Made by a program: the position numbers and the translations under genes
Part shown: in pieces, positions 1 to 51,395 of the stretch
How positions within the stretch are numbered: the stretch's first letter is position 1
Layout of the letters: each line of letters begins with the position of its first letter
Notes under the pieces: generated by a model
Databases searched by the model: none
The model's input: only the letters and a program-made list of their open reading frames with translations
What the model was told of the DNA's origin: nothing
DNA from: Podarcis raffonei
Taxonomy: Eukaryota > Chordata > Lepidosauria > Squamata > Lacertidae
DNA length: 64,000 nt
Assembly (NCBI RefSeq): GCF_027172205.1
Contig: NC_070602.1
Location: 59,043,520 to 59,107,519 of the forward strand
Direction of reading: 5' to 3'

Positions 1-207
1 ATACTCTTTCTAAAAAGGGCTGGACCAGTCATCATGAAAATGAAGCCTTCACCGATGGGGAGGCTTTTCAAAAGAACCATTTCCTAATTTTCCCATTTCT
101 GAAGCACAGAGCCCAGAATCATGTTGGAATTCATTGGTTATTCCATATATTCCACATAGGGAAGTGTGGGCAATTCAAATGCACCTCATGAACCTGGAGA
201 TTTTCTA

Positions 208-9282
<9,075 letters not shown>

Positions 9283-9675
9283 GGCGAGCGGAAGCGCCTC
9301 CCGAAGCTGGAGGAGGCGGAGGCAGCCGGGCCAGCCGAGGGGGCGGGACTCTGGCGCGGAGCCCGGGGCGCTCCGTCCGCGCCGCGCGGGGGGAGGAGCC
9401 GCTTTCCCCACAGGGTGGGCTGTCGCCTCAGTGCCGCTCCGGCTGTGGCGCCCAATAGTCAGGGGCGGGGCGGGGCTTCCTCCGCGGGGGGGGAGGGGCA
9501 GTTCGCGCGGTTCGCCCGTTTCGCAGCGCTGCTCAGCCGCGGGCGCTCTTCTTCTGCGCGGCCGTCGAACTCCCGTGCGATTCTGGTCTTGCTGAGAGGG
9601 GGACAAAAGGGCCAGACCCGCGGGATCTTCCCTGATCCGAAGAATCTTCGGTCTATAGAGCATGTGGCAAATAAA

Positions 9676-9752
9676 GATCCCTGCATTGCAGGGGGTTGGA
9701 CTAGATGACCCTCGAGGTCCCTTCCAACTCTACCGTTCTATTCTGTGATTCA
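9676..9752 (+). mobile_element. CR1 LINE 3' tail
   Basis: GGGGGTTGGACTAGATGACC, then CCCTTCCAACTCTACCGTTC and TATTCTGTGATTC. This is the typical amniote CR1 3' terminus with its ATTCTRTGATTCT-like end. It sits about 400 bp upstream of the TPCN2 start codon. Confidence 0.85.
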
Positions 9753-11726
9753 AAGAGAGGAGCTCCGGAGCTCAGGCCTGCGTTAAAACGCGGGTGCAAT
9801 TTCCCAGATGCTTCCAGGCGGGCTGTGCTGGGAGGTGCTTTCTGTTCATGCTCAGAGGAACTCTCGTCGTGTGACTAAAGGCAGAAAGCTGTAGTCCCGC
9901 ATAGCTGTATACCCCCACCCAGTCAGTGACGAATTCAACAGGGGGTGTTAACCTCCGTATAAGTATCTGCTCCATCCTATAATGCAGGTACCCACCCACT
10001 CATCCGCCGACCGACTTAATTCAATAGGGTAGATATCATTGCCGCAGGGATGTGCTGCCCCAGTCACACATTAACAGCAGTCCCAAACCTGTCTGCAGTA
10101 GTAAATCCCACTGTGTTCATTGGGACTTACCCCTTTGTGCATGTGTCTGGGATTGCAGTTCTAGGAGCGCTTTCTTGGGAGTAAGTAAGCCCCATTGAAC
10201 ACTCTAGGACTTACTACTCTGAGCAAGCATGCATAGAATTGCGCTGCTAGAGGAGCAACTGTATACTAAATGGGAGTGAATAGAGACGAGTTATGTGCTC
10301 ATTAGTTGTGTCTCTGAGCAGATCTACACCATGAATTTCAAGCACATAACTTCCCCCCGAAGACCCCTGAGAACTGGTTGGTTTAGGGGTGTTGGAAATG
10401 GTAGCTCTGGGAGGGTTCTTCAGGGGAAGATGCGCTCTAAACACGCACTGGATGTTATTTATGTGTGTGCAACTGGAGAAGTTTGCTGCTGATTTATTAA
10501 TGAAGGTCATGTCAGTTAGTAACATTTCCATTAATTTAATTTTAGTAACAATGTATTTCATTTTCGCACATGTCACCCTTAGTGGGCATTAAATTGTGGT
10601 GGTTTCCCAGAAGGAAACTTTACCAAACTCTCTAAGGCTATGGCAGAATGAATTACCGGTACTTTAAATTCCACACATTATCCCTTTTACTGCTGTTTTC
10701 TTGAGAATGCTCGGCCCAGTATATTTCTGTTGAAATTTCCTGTCAAAGGTATGGGAGCCCTGGCAATCATTTCTCACTGATCACACTTGTCCTTGCAAGC
10801 AAAGTGGTTTTGTTCAACATTATTATATAGGATTTTAATTAATTTGAAAGCTTCCTTCTTTCAAAATGGATCATTTTTGGCTGCCAGTGAATCAGTGAGT
10901 AGTTTTTCCATGTTCAGCTTTTCAGGTTTCTTCAGCTGCCAGCATTTTCGTTGCCTAAGCTTTTAGGATAATAAAAGCATTCCATTCATGAAGGTGAACT
11001 CATCCAAATAAAGATGATCTCATTCAGATTTTTATCCTATGTCCACAGATACAATTCTATATGCCAGCCTTTTCTGTTGCTGTTGCTTACGCTGGGCAAC
11101 ATTGTAAAGCATTACTATGCAGTTACCTCCTACAAGGGTATCCAGCCAGCATAAGGAGAACAAATTATCCAAGCCATAGAATTCAGCAACAAAAAGATAA
11201 AAACTCGGTTTAATGCATAGATCAGGCAAAAGGTGTAAAAAAACAAATGCAAGAAAAAACAACAGCAAAATGTTATATGGCCACAGTAGAAACAAATAGA
11301 ACAAATTTTTACTTCCATAACCAGCATCATGGTGCCCACAAACAAATGAGCATCAAACCACACAATCTGTCACACATTTCCATGTTTTTAGCATGTTAAT
11401 AAAGGTGGTCAAACTAACTCCGGCAAAAGAATCCAACCTAGAGTATTTTGATGATCTGTGTATGTTCCCACTATTGAAACTATATTTTTGAAGTGTCAGG
11501 AACCAACGATAATCTGCAAGCTAATATTTCTGAATGATATATGTCCATACTTTATTTTCAACTGGTTCAAACTCGACTATCCCATTTTTCTTTTCACCAT
11601 ACTGTTTCCCAGTCTATCAGTAAATTACCATGACAGAAAACCTGCCACACCTCTTTGACGCATAACTCAAAGTGAAAATGCTATTATGTCTATATCCATC
11701 ACCCTTGCAAAGAAAATGTTGACTCT

Positions 11727-11849
11727 GGGTTGTATCCAAATAAGCCCTACTCAGTGCAGACACAATGAAATTGAAAGTAAGGGGCCTAATTTAGTCATAT
11801 CAATTAATTTGATGAGTTAACTCAGAGTAAGGCTATTTGGATACAACCC
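11727..11849. mobile_element. Palindromic MITE-like element
   Basis: GGGTTGTATCCAAATAAGCC at the left is answered by GGCTATTTGGATACAACCC at the right, an almost perfect terminal inverted repeat. The interior is about 85 bp of unique sequence. I could not fix a target duplication, so the superfamily is open. Confidence 0.65.
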
Positions 11850-12098
11850 TCTGTCTTAAACAGTTTATCCCTCATCTAAGTAGAATGCTGACTCCATAAG
11901 AAATGCAACTTTGAAAAGAATGGAACTGTAATATTAAATAATTTAAAAGGAATTGGAAAAACAACTTTTGCAATAAGAAAAATGAATAGCTTCATTATAA
12001 AATTAGTATTAAGCACCTGGTTGGAGCAGAATGATGAGCTCTTTGCCTCTTATTCATCTAGAAAATTGGAAACATGATCCATTTTGCAGGGGTCTTTT

Positions 12099-12160
12099 GA
12101 AAATTAGTGGAACAAAAATGGTAAATGGTAAATGAAAATTAGTGGAACAAAAATGGTAAA
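12099..12160. repeat. 27-bp direct duplication
   Basis: The word GAAAATTAGTGGAACAAAAA plus TGGTAAA occurs at 12,099-12,125 and 12,134-12,160, with an 8-bp spacer that repeats part of the unit. A small recent slippage or duplication. Confidence 0.9.
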
Positions 12161-13561
12161 GCACACGTTACCACAAATTTTAAATAATAATGCTCCCAAG
12201 AGGTAGGATTTTAAAAAATAATTGTGAATGGCTAAACAATCTAGTACTATATCTTAATTCCTATGTTGCCAAAGTAAAAAAAACAACAACTTTGCATTTC
12301 AGAACTTCATTGAGATCTTGTGTGACCTTTAGCTAACAATATTTTAATATCAAACTAGGAAAGCCTCATTTTGCTTTCTAGACATCTGTTATCATTGAGA
12401 TCCAAATTAGTTTAAGTAACTATAAATGATTTTTCTTATTTAAATCTGATCTAACAGAAAAGCAAAATGGACCCATTCACTGAAACAAATAAGGACCATT
12501 AATTTCAAATGTGTCAGGCTAGTATTTCTTCCCACTGTAATAAAATTTGAGTAAGTTTAAGCCTGTACATGGTGAAAAACTCTTAGGTTTTCCTTTCTGG
12601 CATTTTAAATTCATTTTTTTCTTATATAATAGCCAAAATCCCATTAGTAATTAGGCCTATAGTGATTTTATTCCATGCAATAATCATAGTTTGGCTATTG
12701 GTTTATAAATGATGACATCATTGTTCCCATGATAACTTACACAATAATTAGGAGTTAAAAAAAAGTTTACTGCTGGACATGGGTTATATTGTGGTAGTTA
12801 GTAGTGGAGTTTTCTTCGTTCATTATGAAATAAGTTATAATGAGAAGTTACTGAGGAAGAGTTCAGCTACAGGTCAGATTAGGTAATGATTTTTTTTTTA
12901 ACCCACACAAGGGTAAAAATACTCTTACACTGGTGGCCTGATAACCAGTCAAGATTTCATCAATGAGAAGTGGTTCTCTTGATAGTTGGGGTTTAGAATG
13001 TAATCTGACTTTGAAAGGTAACAATGTTCAGTTACTGAGAGGGAACAGAGTACGGTTTTGAAGCAATCACAAGAGGTAAAGAGGGCTTGGAGTTTGGTGA
13101 AGTCAGAATCTGATGCAAGATTTAGTGGCTGTGCTGTCAGCTGCTGGAGTACCTGTTTGCTTCAAATATGCGCAGCTTGTACATTTAAAAATAAATATTA
13201 CAAAGACACTACCAAGTAGTGCCAACCCTGAAACTTCTTGTAACTCTGGGGAACGCAGGTTATTTAATATTTAATTATTTGATATGTTAAGGAACAGCTT
13301 TTCTGATGTAAACTAGATCTTGGCTTTTTTTTACATTTTGGTAACCAGATGATCTGCAGGATGTTTGGTGTTTAACTCAAGTACGGCACCATTCTGAAAA
13401 CACGATTTGTGGGGCTTTTCTCAAACACATTGTAGCCTAATACCATTGTAGTCTAATGCCACACAACCACCCAATTTGTAACTCAGGAGATGTTATTGCA
13501 TAGGGGAATGAAAGGAAGGGAGCAAAAGTCTCACTTGAGCTTTGTTTGGCACACACCATTA

Positions 13562-14278
13562 CAGTGGTACCTCGGTTTTAGAACAGCTTAGTTTAAGAAC
13601 AACTTGGAAATAGAAGGCTGCAAACCCGGAAGTACCGTAGGTGTTCTGGTTCGTGAAGTTTGCCTTGGAAGCTGAACATGTTCCGCTTCCTGTTGAGTGT
13701 GTTCTGTTTGTAAATTGAGTCCCACACTGCTAATCAGAGGCTTCCTGTTGAGTCCCGAGCACCCACTCAACACGGAGGTGATATTTGGAGCTTTTGTTTT
13801 TGCTATTATTATTTTTTTGCATTTTTGTTTGTGCGGCTTTTTCGGTATTTTGACTGTGACTTGTTCTTCGTTTTATGGGACTGACTTGTGACTGTGCTTG
13901 TGACTCTGTTTTTGTGACTTGTTTTTGTGACAGTGTGGAACCCAGTTCAGCTAATGATTGATTGTACAACTGCAGAAATGGATAAAAGCCCTCCATCCAA
14001 ACAATGACTATCATCATTGCACGTAAGAAAATAAATAAATTTTAATTTCTACCATCTACAATACTGTCTTATTTTTTTATAGTACAGTATATTGATTATT
14101 GCTTTAATTTTATGGATGAATGGTCTTGTTAGATAGTAAAATTAATGTTAAATTGCTGTTTTAGGGGTTGTTTTTAAAAGTCTGGAACGGATTAATCCAT
14201 TTTGCATTACTTCCTTTGGGAAAGCGCGCCTTGGGTTTGGAACGAAATGGATTAAGTTTGGGAATCAAGGTACCACTG
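13562..14278. mobile_element. Long mariner-type element (about 717 bp)
   Basis: Ends CAGTGGTACCTCGGTTTTAG and GGGAATCAAGGTACCACTG share the termini of the short family but enclose a much longer interior with no transposase-like frame. The left flank is TA; the right flank (AATA) is slightly altered. Non-autonomous. It belongs with the 716-bp copy at 60,002. Confidence 0.75.
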
Positions 14279-15064
14279 AATAATCTGTGATGCATGTATG
14301 AGAGCCATTATGTAAATTCAGCTTCTCCGCCTCCACCTTTTTTAAAGTCTACTATCTCAAGAAGTACGGTAAATATATATATATGTGCTAGAAACAGGCT
14401 AATATTAGCCCTAAAATGAGGAGGAATAAAAGAAATGGGATGAGGGATTGTTACATATGCATTTTTAAGTCAAAATGGGCTTAAAGAGACCGACATTATA
14501 TTTGATGATTTGGCATGTGTAAGGTGACATTAATTTTCAGCAAAGGAAGAAACAGTGGGGTTTCTAACACTGCTTGGGTGTGGTTGACAGAAGCAGGTGT
14601 TGGGAGGTTTGTGAAAAACCATGTCCTTTAAAAGTGATTGTGCGTATCTCCCAGCACGGCAGCCATGTTATGGTAATCTGCTGCAGCAAAGCCAACAAAG
14701 TCTTGTGGTATTTTAAAGACTTAACAGCTTTGCATGTATCTTTATTGGGCCATCCTCATAAAATACATTTGTTGACTGAAAAAAAGCACCTTTGTTAAAC
14801 AATTATTGCCTCATCTGAGACCAGGAGAACAGACCAGGTATCGCCTTAGCTGATAGGAAGGATAAACTGCTCTCTAGTACAAAAGCAGTAGCAAGCAACT
14901 AATTGGACTGTCCAAAAATAGATTATCAGGAGAACTTTATGTTCCTTCTTTATCTTGAAGACACACAGTGAGGACATTAACAAAACACTAAACTTCTGTC
15001 TCTGAATTCTTCTTCTTTGCAAGAGAACAAAAAAGGGAGACACACACAGAAAGACTATCTAAGT

Positions 15065-15200
15065 CAGGTGGGGAACCTGTAGCCCTGTGTTGTTGATCTC
15101 CAATTCCCATCTCCTCCAGCCAGCATGGCCAGGAGTCAGGGATGATGGGAGTTGCAGTTTAGCAACTTCTGGAGGGCCACAGCTTTGCCAGCCCCAATGC
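15065..15200. mobile_element. hAT-type palindromic MITE
   Basis: It contains CAGGTGGGGAACCTGTAGCC, a central CATGGCC and the inverse block AGCAACTTCTGGAGGGCCAC. Same family as the copy at 1,729. The right end is decayed and no target duplication could be set, so the boundaries are approximate. Confidence 0.65.
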
Positions 15201-15904
15201 TGGCACAAGACTTCAGGTGGTCCTTGGTATGGTCCCATACAATGACTGGACCATACTTCAGGGAAAGCCTTCTTTAGTAGCAGGTAACCTTAAGCCCCAT
15301 GCTTTTTCGCTTTTGCAAGCCTCTAGTTACACAAAGCAGCTCTCAAGCTGCAGGATCATTAAAAAAAAAAAGATCAGGTTCAGAGGCTGGTTCTTAATTG
15401 CTGACCCTTCAAAGGGGATAAGTAAAATCTTATTTACTCATTCCTAATCCTTTGTGTCTGAAAACAATTAGAATTAAAGTAAGAGCCAAGTGCACATAAG
15501 GACTCACCACATGGATATTGTTGCCCTCCCGCAGCTCAGCCACTCTTTCCACACAGCAAGCCATTCAGGAGACGGATTAGGCAGGAGATTTTGCCTACAC
15601 CACCAAAAGAAACTCACTTATGGTCTGGGACAGAATCCTTCCATCTACACTGCAAACTGCTGCATGCAAATAGGCTGCCGCTGCTGCTGCAAAGAACCAG
15701 ACACTAGTGGGAGTGATTCAAAATGTATTGTGTGGCCCATACTATACACACTTACCAGAATCAAGTCTATGGCACTTTTGAAGAGAAACGCACAGGATTT
15801 CATTGATAGCGGTCCTTTTGTGTGACCACTAGATCTGTGGGTAACAGTATCACAGCTATGGGTACTTGCAAGATATAAATTCCGGTACGCCTTGCTCTGG
15901 CCCT

Positions 15905-16527
15905 CATTAGACAATTCCTCACACAGCGCATAGTTTAACTATGGAACTCCCTCCCACAGGAGGCACTGGATGGCTTTAAAAGAGGATTATACAAATTCAT
16001 GGAGGTCAGGGCTATAAATGGCTACCACCCATGATGGCTATGCAATGCTTGTGAATACCATTTGCTGGAAACCACAATCTGGTTTCCCTCAGCCATTTGG
16101 TCAACCACTGTGAGGACAGAATGCCATACCCGCCAACATTTCTCTGATGAAAATAGGGACATCCCATTCCAAAATGATAATTTTACTATATATACCCCAC
16201 ACGTCTTACTGGGTTGCCACAGCCACTCTAGGCAGCTTCCAACACATATAAAAACATAACGAAACATTAAACATTAAAAAAAACCCTTCTCGATACAGGA
16301 TTGCCTTCAGACAGCTCAGGGGTCGGATAACTCCATACCCTCCAACATTTATGCAATGAAAATAGGGACATCCTAAGGAAAAGGGGGATATTCCGGGTTC
16401 GAATCAGAAACCGGGACGGCTATTCTAAATTAGGGGTGTCCTTAGAAAATAGGGACACTTGGAGGGTCTGGAATGCTAAATTAGATGAGTCATTGGCCTG
16501 ACCCAGCAAGCTCTTCTTATGTTCTTA
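15905..16527 (+). mobile_element. CR1-like LINE 3' end, split by a later insertion
   Basis: The left part (15,905-16,124) carries the conserved 3' ORF and UTR blocks TATGGAACTCCCTCCCACAG and GGCTTTAAAAGAGGATTATA. The right part (16,477-16,527) carries GCCTGACCCAGCAAGCTCTT and the terminal TTATGTTCTTA. The two halves join into the usual order of this family once 16,125-16,468 is treated as an insertion. Confidence 0.75.
16125..16468. mobile_element. hAT-type element inserted in the LINE
   Basis: The left end CATACCCGCCAACATTT and right end AGGGACACTTGGAGGGT are imperfect inverse complements. The flanks CAGAATGC and TGGAATGC agree at 6 of 8 positions, as expected of an old 8-bp hAT duplication. 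The interior is itself composite: an L2-type tail on the minus strand (about 16,170-16,330) and a second left end of the same MITE at about 16,333. Confidence 0.65.
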
Positions 16528-16718
16528 TCCTTTTCTTCCAGAAGGCATAAGATTATTCTTAAGATGTTTATCACAGAATACATTTTTTAAGCCTCTCAGG
16601 ATCTCTCACTATTTCTGTTCAGCAACCATATCTCTCAAACACGTTGCCCCCTCCCCCAAAAGTGTGGTTTGCCATTTCATGAGGGCTTTGAACTCTTATA
16701 ATCTAGCACTACAGCATA

Positions 16719-17075
16719 AAAGGTAAAGGTACCCCTGCCCATACGGGCCAGTCGTGTCCGACTCTAGGGTTGTGCGCCCATCTCACTTAAGAGGCCGGGG
16801 GCCAGCGCTGTCCAAAGACACTTCCGGGTCACGTGGCCAGCGTGACGAAGCTGCTCTGGCGAGCCAGCACCAGCGCAGCACACGGAAACGCCGTTTACCT
16901 TCCCGCTATAAAGTGGTACCTATTTATCTACTTGCACTTAGGGGTGCTTTCGAACTGCTAGGTGGGCAGGAGTTGGGACCGAAAGACGGGAGCTCACCCC
17001 GCCGCGGGGATTTGAACCGCCGACCATGCGATAGGCAAGCCCTGGGCACTGAGGTTTTACCCACAGCGCCACCCT
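16719..17075 (-). mobile_element. Sauria SINE, full length
   Basis: tRNA-derived SINE specific to squamates. On the minus strand it has an A box within GGTGGCGCTGTGGGTAAAAC, a B box GGTTCAAATCC, the conserved CACTTATCTATTTA-type middle (AAGTAGATAAATAGGTACCA) and a 3' end of CCTTTACCTTTT type. The flanks TAGCACTACAGCATA and TAGCACTGCGGCATA form a 15-bp target duplication with 2 mismatches. Known to use BovB machinery. Confidence 0.93.
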
Positions 17076-19484
17076 TAGCACTGCGGCATACATCACCCTA
17101 ATCTAAAATACGCAAACACTTGCAGTGAGACTGTATCAGCTATTTCATGAGGATGGAACAGTGCGGTGTTCACACCAGATCACGGCTAGCACAGGTGCCA
17201 CATTAAGGGAAAATGTGCTTGTTTCAGTGTTCACTAGCTGATAAATTAAGACCTAAATCCAGCCCCTCTCCAAGTTCTCTCTCTCACCCTCTGCACAGCT
17301 CCTACCTAATCCCATGCCCCCATTATGTACACAAGCCACTTCCTCCTAAGCAGAGACAAAGGCAGAAGGCACTTAAATCCTTTCTCCGACCACTGCAGGA
17401 ACAGATAAAGGCATCTCTTTACCCAAAAGGCTATTTTTCCAGTCAACAAACATGAGATGTGCAAACCAAAACAGCCTTCCAAGTTGCCACAAGGCTTATT
17501 ATTTTTAGTTCAGCCAAAAACTATTTTGCTCATGCCAAGACATAAGAAAATGGCAGTGAGGCACTGAAGTAAACGAAGTCAGTGACTCTGTTTCTGTTCA
17601 CAATGGGAGGGAAAGAGGGTTAATGAGCTTTTTGCATATGTCTCAGCTCATACATATGGGCCAACATTGCTGGCTATTCTACCCTTATTCAGCTAAAAAA
17701 TATAGCCCTCGTTAAAAATTAGCTGGCCTCCAGGCCCCTAAAAAAAAATCAAGAGAGACTATTTCATTCCCCTTTTCCTATAATTTTGGCCACACACTTG
17801 CAAGACACAGATGACACTGTGAACCTTAGTGCAAGTAAGCTAAAAACAGCGAGGGAGAGCCAAGAGGAGAGACTTATGGAACTTTCAGAAGAATCTAGCT
17901 TTATATGAATCATAAGTGTCTCACAATGCAACGTATTTTTAAAAAATGTAATGAGGTCAATTCCAGGAAGACAGCATAGCCAAACAATGGTGTCACATGA
18001 CCACCTTATGACTTACAGTCTGTGTAAGTGACTGTGGAAATTTTGGTGGGAACACTTGGTCACAGTCTCCTGAAGCAAACATTTCACACATCTGGGCTAT
18101 TCTTAAACATAAAAGACCCATTTCATTTTTTCCCCCTTCATAGTTCTGGCACATCACCTCTTAAACATTTTTGACAAGTTTTTTATTTGATGAAGACCAA
18201 AAAGCAAATGAATATGAATGACTGCTTCCATATCCCAGCTCTCTAGGCATTAAATATGGAAGAAGCAGAGACAAAAGTCCTTGCCAGGTATGTGTGCCAA
18301 TTGCATGAGGTACCTGCAGGTCCCACATACAAGGGTGCCTGGCTGACTGCAGAGGTGTCAGTGTAAACGCAATCAACAGGGGGATGTAGACATGTGGAGT
18401 AGGTGTGCAGGTGAAAAGCAAGGACCAATCTGAGCATTACAGGCTGTGCACAGTGGTTGCTAAAATCTGCGTCTGGCATTTAAAGCCCTGTTACACCTCT
18501 GTAACATCAGTCCCCAAGAATTTGAAAATGCCCTTCTCATGTGTTGGCCTAATACGCGCATGGACCAATGTCACTCACAACATTAAGTGTGACCCTGGGG
18601 AGAAGCTGTTTGAAAGCCAACCCAATAAGGCCTGCAGCATTTTAATGGGCCAACTTCTGGGCCAACTCATATGTGGAGTTACTTAAAGCATGGGAGGGAG
18701 AATATTATGGGTACGGGAACCACAAAGCTTTTCAGACATTCCAAACCTGTCTCCTCCAGTCAAAGTAACTCCACTGTCTTTTTTTAAAAAAGTGTGGCAA
18801 ATACGCAAGTATGGAGCGGGATGGTTTAGAAGCCACAGATTAGTTTCTACACAATTCTACAAGGGACAAGAAGACCATTCAGGCCGAGAATGGGCAACTC
18901 TGAAAAGATTTAATTTAAACTAAAGTTTAGTTTAAATGGGAGCTTTGTTATTCATCATCTCTTTCCTGTTTATGTACATATTATGAACAAACAGACAAAC
19001 TCTATACCATGATCTCTCAGTGGGTTTTGAAACGCTTTTCGAGTCTCCAATGTCCCCACTCCAACTGTGAGAACTTGGCTCTTTTCTAAATCTTCAGTTG
19101 TTCCACATTCTTGCCCCGTTTCCTGTGTGGGGGGAGACTTGCACAACCATATTCTGCCAACAGAGAAGTTTACTTAAGCATAAAGACTCTTACCGGATTC
19201 CTCCCGCCCCCAAGCCTATTGGTAAGCAAAACCTTCTACATAAATTCTCTGGAAAAGTCCAGTAACAAATTGTTTTTCTTCAGAATCTGGTTGTCCAGTC
19301 TACAGTCCCTGGTGTTCATTCACAAATAAGGCCATGAACCGAATTCATACCCACTGTGGAGAGACTTTCCTTTTGTCTCCAAAGCATATGATGTTTTCTT
19401 GCACGCTATATGGTGTTCTAAAGCCTAGTTCTTACAGACGTGAGTCTGGGTTGAACCAATTTTTAGTGGAAATGAAAAGCTAAG

Positions 19485-19892
19485 TGTCAGGGAACTGCCA
19501 TCGGAGAAACAGGAGGTGAAAGGGCTCACAGAGGCTGAGAGAGACTTATCCGCTGAGGAGGGAACCAGCAGGGGGAGAGGAAGAGCTCCAAGGGAAAGTG
19601 AGTCGGAGGGAGGGCTCAGAGACACTTCCAGCGAAAATAGCGGGGAGGTGTCAGGACCTCCCATAGGGACACCCACTCCTCGCCAGAAACTGTCACGCCG
19701 AGAGTCCAGAAGACGCGTTTCCGTTAAGGAACTTTTATGCTGGAAGAAGTTCCGTAAACGCCCACTGTCCGATTCAACGAGCGACTGATGGAGCCATGCT
19801 TAAGGAGCTCCGTCACAGACAGAGGTTTGTGGACTTAGCCAAACTCTGAGGGACTAGGACTTTATGCACAAGCAGCTCATCATCCCATCACA
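19485..19892. mobile_element. Solo LTR of an LTR retroelement
   Basis: A 408-bp unit beginning TGTCAGGGAAC and ending CATCACA (TG...CA). It is bracketed by an identical 5-bp duplication CTAAG at 19,480-19,484 and 19,893-19,897. No internal region or second LTR is present, so it is a solo relic formed by LTR recombination. The family (Gypsy-like or endogenous retrovirus) cannot be told from the LTR alone. The intact target duplication suggests a fairly young insertion. Orientation is not assigned. Confidence 0.8.
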
Positions 19893-20384
19893 CTAAGGGA
19901 CAGAATAGGTAGGCACATGGTTAGAGTAGGTGGGGAAGAGAGATGTGGCTGTGCCAGAATGAAGCACCCGGGGGCCAAATCAAGCCACCAGACCTGTCAC
20001 TAAAAGGCAATAACTTATATGCTAGTCTCTAACTACTACATACAATTCATCAGAGATAAGCACTGTAACATAAAAATGGAGGGAACTACACTAGGTAGCA
20101 ATGCAAAAATGCAATGCAAGGGCAAGCTCTCAAGGGTTTTAATGTTTAACTAAATTATTAAATATCAAAAGTGCCAAGCAAAGAACCCAGAAGTCCCTGT
20201 TTAGGCCATTCTGACGTCAGCAGGATTATATCCGTGTTTAAAGTTAATCACATACTCCACTACCAGGCTTAATCAGGGCCTCTATTTGCTGTCCTAGCCA
20301 CCAGACCAGAGCAGTTAAACCTATGTAAATAACAAAAAATATGAAAAATAAAAACAGAGCCAATTAGATTCATTAAAATGTGAA

Positions 20385-21370
20385 TTTATTGCACAGTAAA
20401 ATGAAAAAAAATCATTTTTCACGTCCACATGTGCCAGTGACTGTAAAATTTTATGATTTCAGTTCAACAAGTTAAAAGAGAAAAATCATATGCAGACTGT
20501 TCATTAGAGGAGCAAATATTTTCCCAAACTAAAGATTGAGTTGCTATGACTGGTGTTGGTCATATTAATTATTTCCATATATTCCAATGGTTTCCAAGTA
20601 TTGAACATTTTATGTTTCATCCAAAACCTCAGACACAGCTACTACTCGTGTTCTAAAAGTTGCCACCCCAGCCAGAACACTGCAATAAATCCAGGCAACT
20701 TAAATGGCCAAATCATATTATATGACCCGTAAGTAACCAAAGTTTTGGAACAGTCATCCAAGATGTTGTTGATCCATCTTAAATCTTTAATGTATACAAA
20801 AAGTGCAACTGAATTATTACTTTGTTGGTCTTAATTCTGCACATGTTACTGATTATAGTGAAGAGTCTGACCAACTTTAGAATTTGTAAACTTGGCGCTT
20901 CTATAATCTCACAGGTTCATGACAGCAAGAGCAATTTCTTAGAAAATAGACTGATTCAATTCAATTCTGCAATTTTATTCTGCGTCAGTGCTTTTTCTTC
21001 TTTTCTGTTTAAACATTTAGTTCAATTTATTTTTGGTGATTGTTGATTTTTCTAAAAAAAAAATAAAAGCTATTGATTTAAAAAAACAGCTGAGACTGTC
21101 TCATGTCAAACTGTGGAGAGGGATGATTCAAAACAAGGACTAAAATGTCCTTCATAAAGAGACAATCAGAAACCAAGGAAAACATACTAAACTGTGTAAC
21201 TGAAACAATTTTATAATCACAATCATACTTTATGTGTTCAGTTTGAATTGTTTACTACTGTTGATATTACAATAACATAAATCAGTAGCATAATCAAAAA
21301 TACTAATGATAATAATTCAGGGAACCTGCAGAACTTCTGATCTTCATAATATCAACAAGAGTGAGAGGAA
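20385..21370 (-). other. NADSYN1 3' UTR and candidate poly(A) sites
   Basis: Downstream of the NADSYN1 stop there is about 1 kb of AT-rich unique DNA without exons. AATAAA on the minus strand occurs at 21,031-21,026, 20,979-20,974 and 20,390-20,385. The last is followed by a T-rich stretch and may be the main site. Which is used cannot be decided here. Confidence 0.5.
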
Positions 21371-50623
<29,253 letters not shown>

Positions 50624-51395
50624 GGCGCTTCGGTGCCTGAGGCTTCGCTTCTCCCGGGAGCCCTTTGGCGACAGTAGGTCGGCTGTAAATAACACACAGC
50701 GACAGCCCCAGCTCAGAGCAAAAGCGGACCCTTTCGCTTCCGGGGGGGGGGGGCCGAGCGAGAGAATCCACACATAAGCCCCGCGGGGCACTTCCGGGAT
50801 AAATCATAGAGGTAGGAAGGGATTCGAAAATGGAACTAAACCTCCCACTCTCGTTATCCCAGCGCCAAGCATAGGGCTCTCACCACGGAGATGAGAGAGG
50901 GTAGAGCGACGCGACGCCATTAGTAACGCGTTCGCGCCCCCCCCGGCTTCCTTTGGTATTTCAGTTTTCTCCCCGCACGGCCAGAAATGGTCGAGAACGG
51001 TAATGCGGTTCCCGTGTAAATAAATGAACGGAGTCTTTATGTTCAACTGAACTCGCGTCTGTATCCTGTAGAGCGCTAGATTGGTGGGTCGGGGTGGAGA
51101 GAGCGTTTACGGGGTTGATGGAGGGAGCCATTTAAACCAGACTGGCTTTTTTGCTGCGATTTCAGGTCTAGGGTTTTGAAATAGAGTCGCAAAGTGATTT
51201 CATGCTCTTTAATCAGCTCATAGTGGTGAGGAGGAATGAATGAATGTCCCCTCAAAGTATCTGCTTTATATACATTATTTACACAATGGGCTGCACATGA
51301 TTGGCTAATTCCGGAATTCTACTGTAAGCCAATCAAGTTGTGGATTCACTTCTATCTGGAGCATGATTGGGTAGTTCCTGCCAACCAGTCATACT

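Larger units (their letters stand above)
9753..20384. other. Intergenic region between NADSYN1 3' end and TPCN2 promoter
   Basis: No conserved coding exon was recognised on either strand. Identifiable content: palindromic repeats (10,085-10,245 and 11,727-11,849), a 27-bp duplicated word (12,099-12,160), a long mariner-type element (13,562-14,278), a hAT MITE (15,065-15,200), a nested LINE/hAT composite (15,905-16,527), a Sauria SINE (16,719-17,075) and a solo LTR (19,485-19,892). The AT-rich stretches at 10.6-13.5 kb and 17.1-19.4 kb show nothing I can name. Confidence 0.75.

Noticed and set aside
16754-17101. 115-codon plus-strand open frame, and a 68-codon minus frame at 34,909-35,115
   Set aside because: Both are translations of Sauria SINE sequence and share residues because the SINEs are related.
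19516-19788. 90-codon Ser/Arg/Glu-rich open frame
   Set aside because: It lies wholly inside the solo LTR bounded by CTAAG duplications and is not a host gene.
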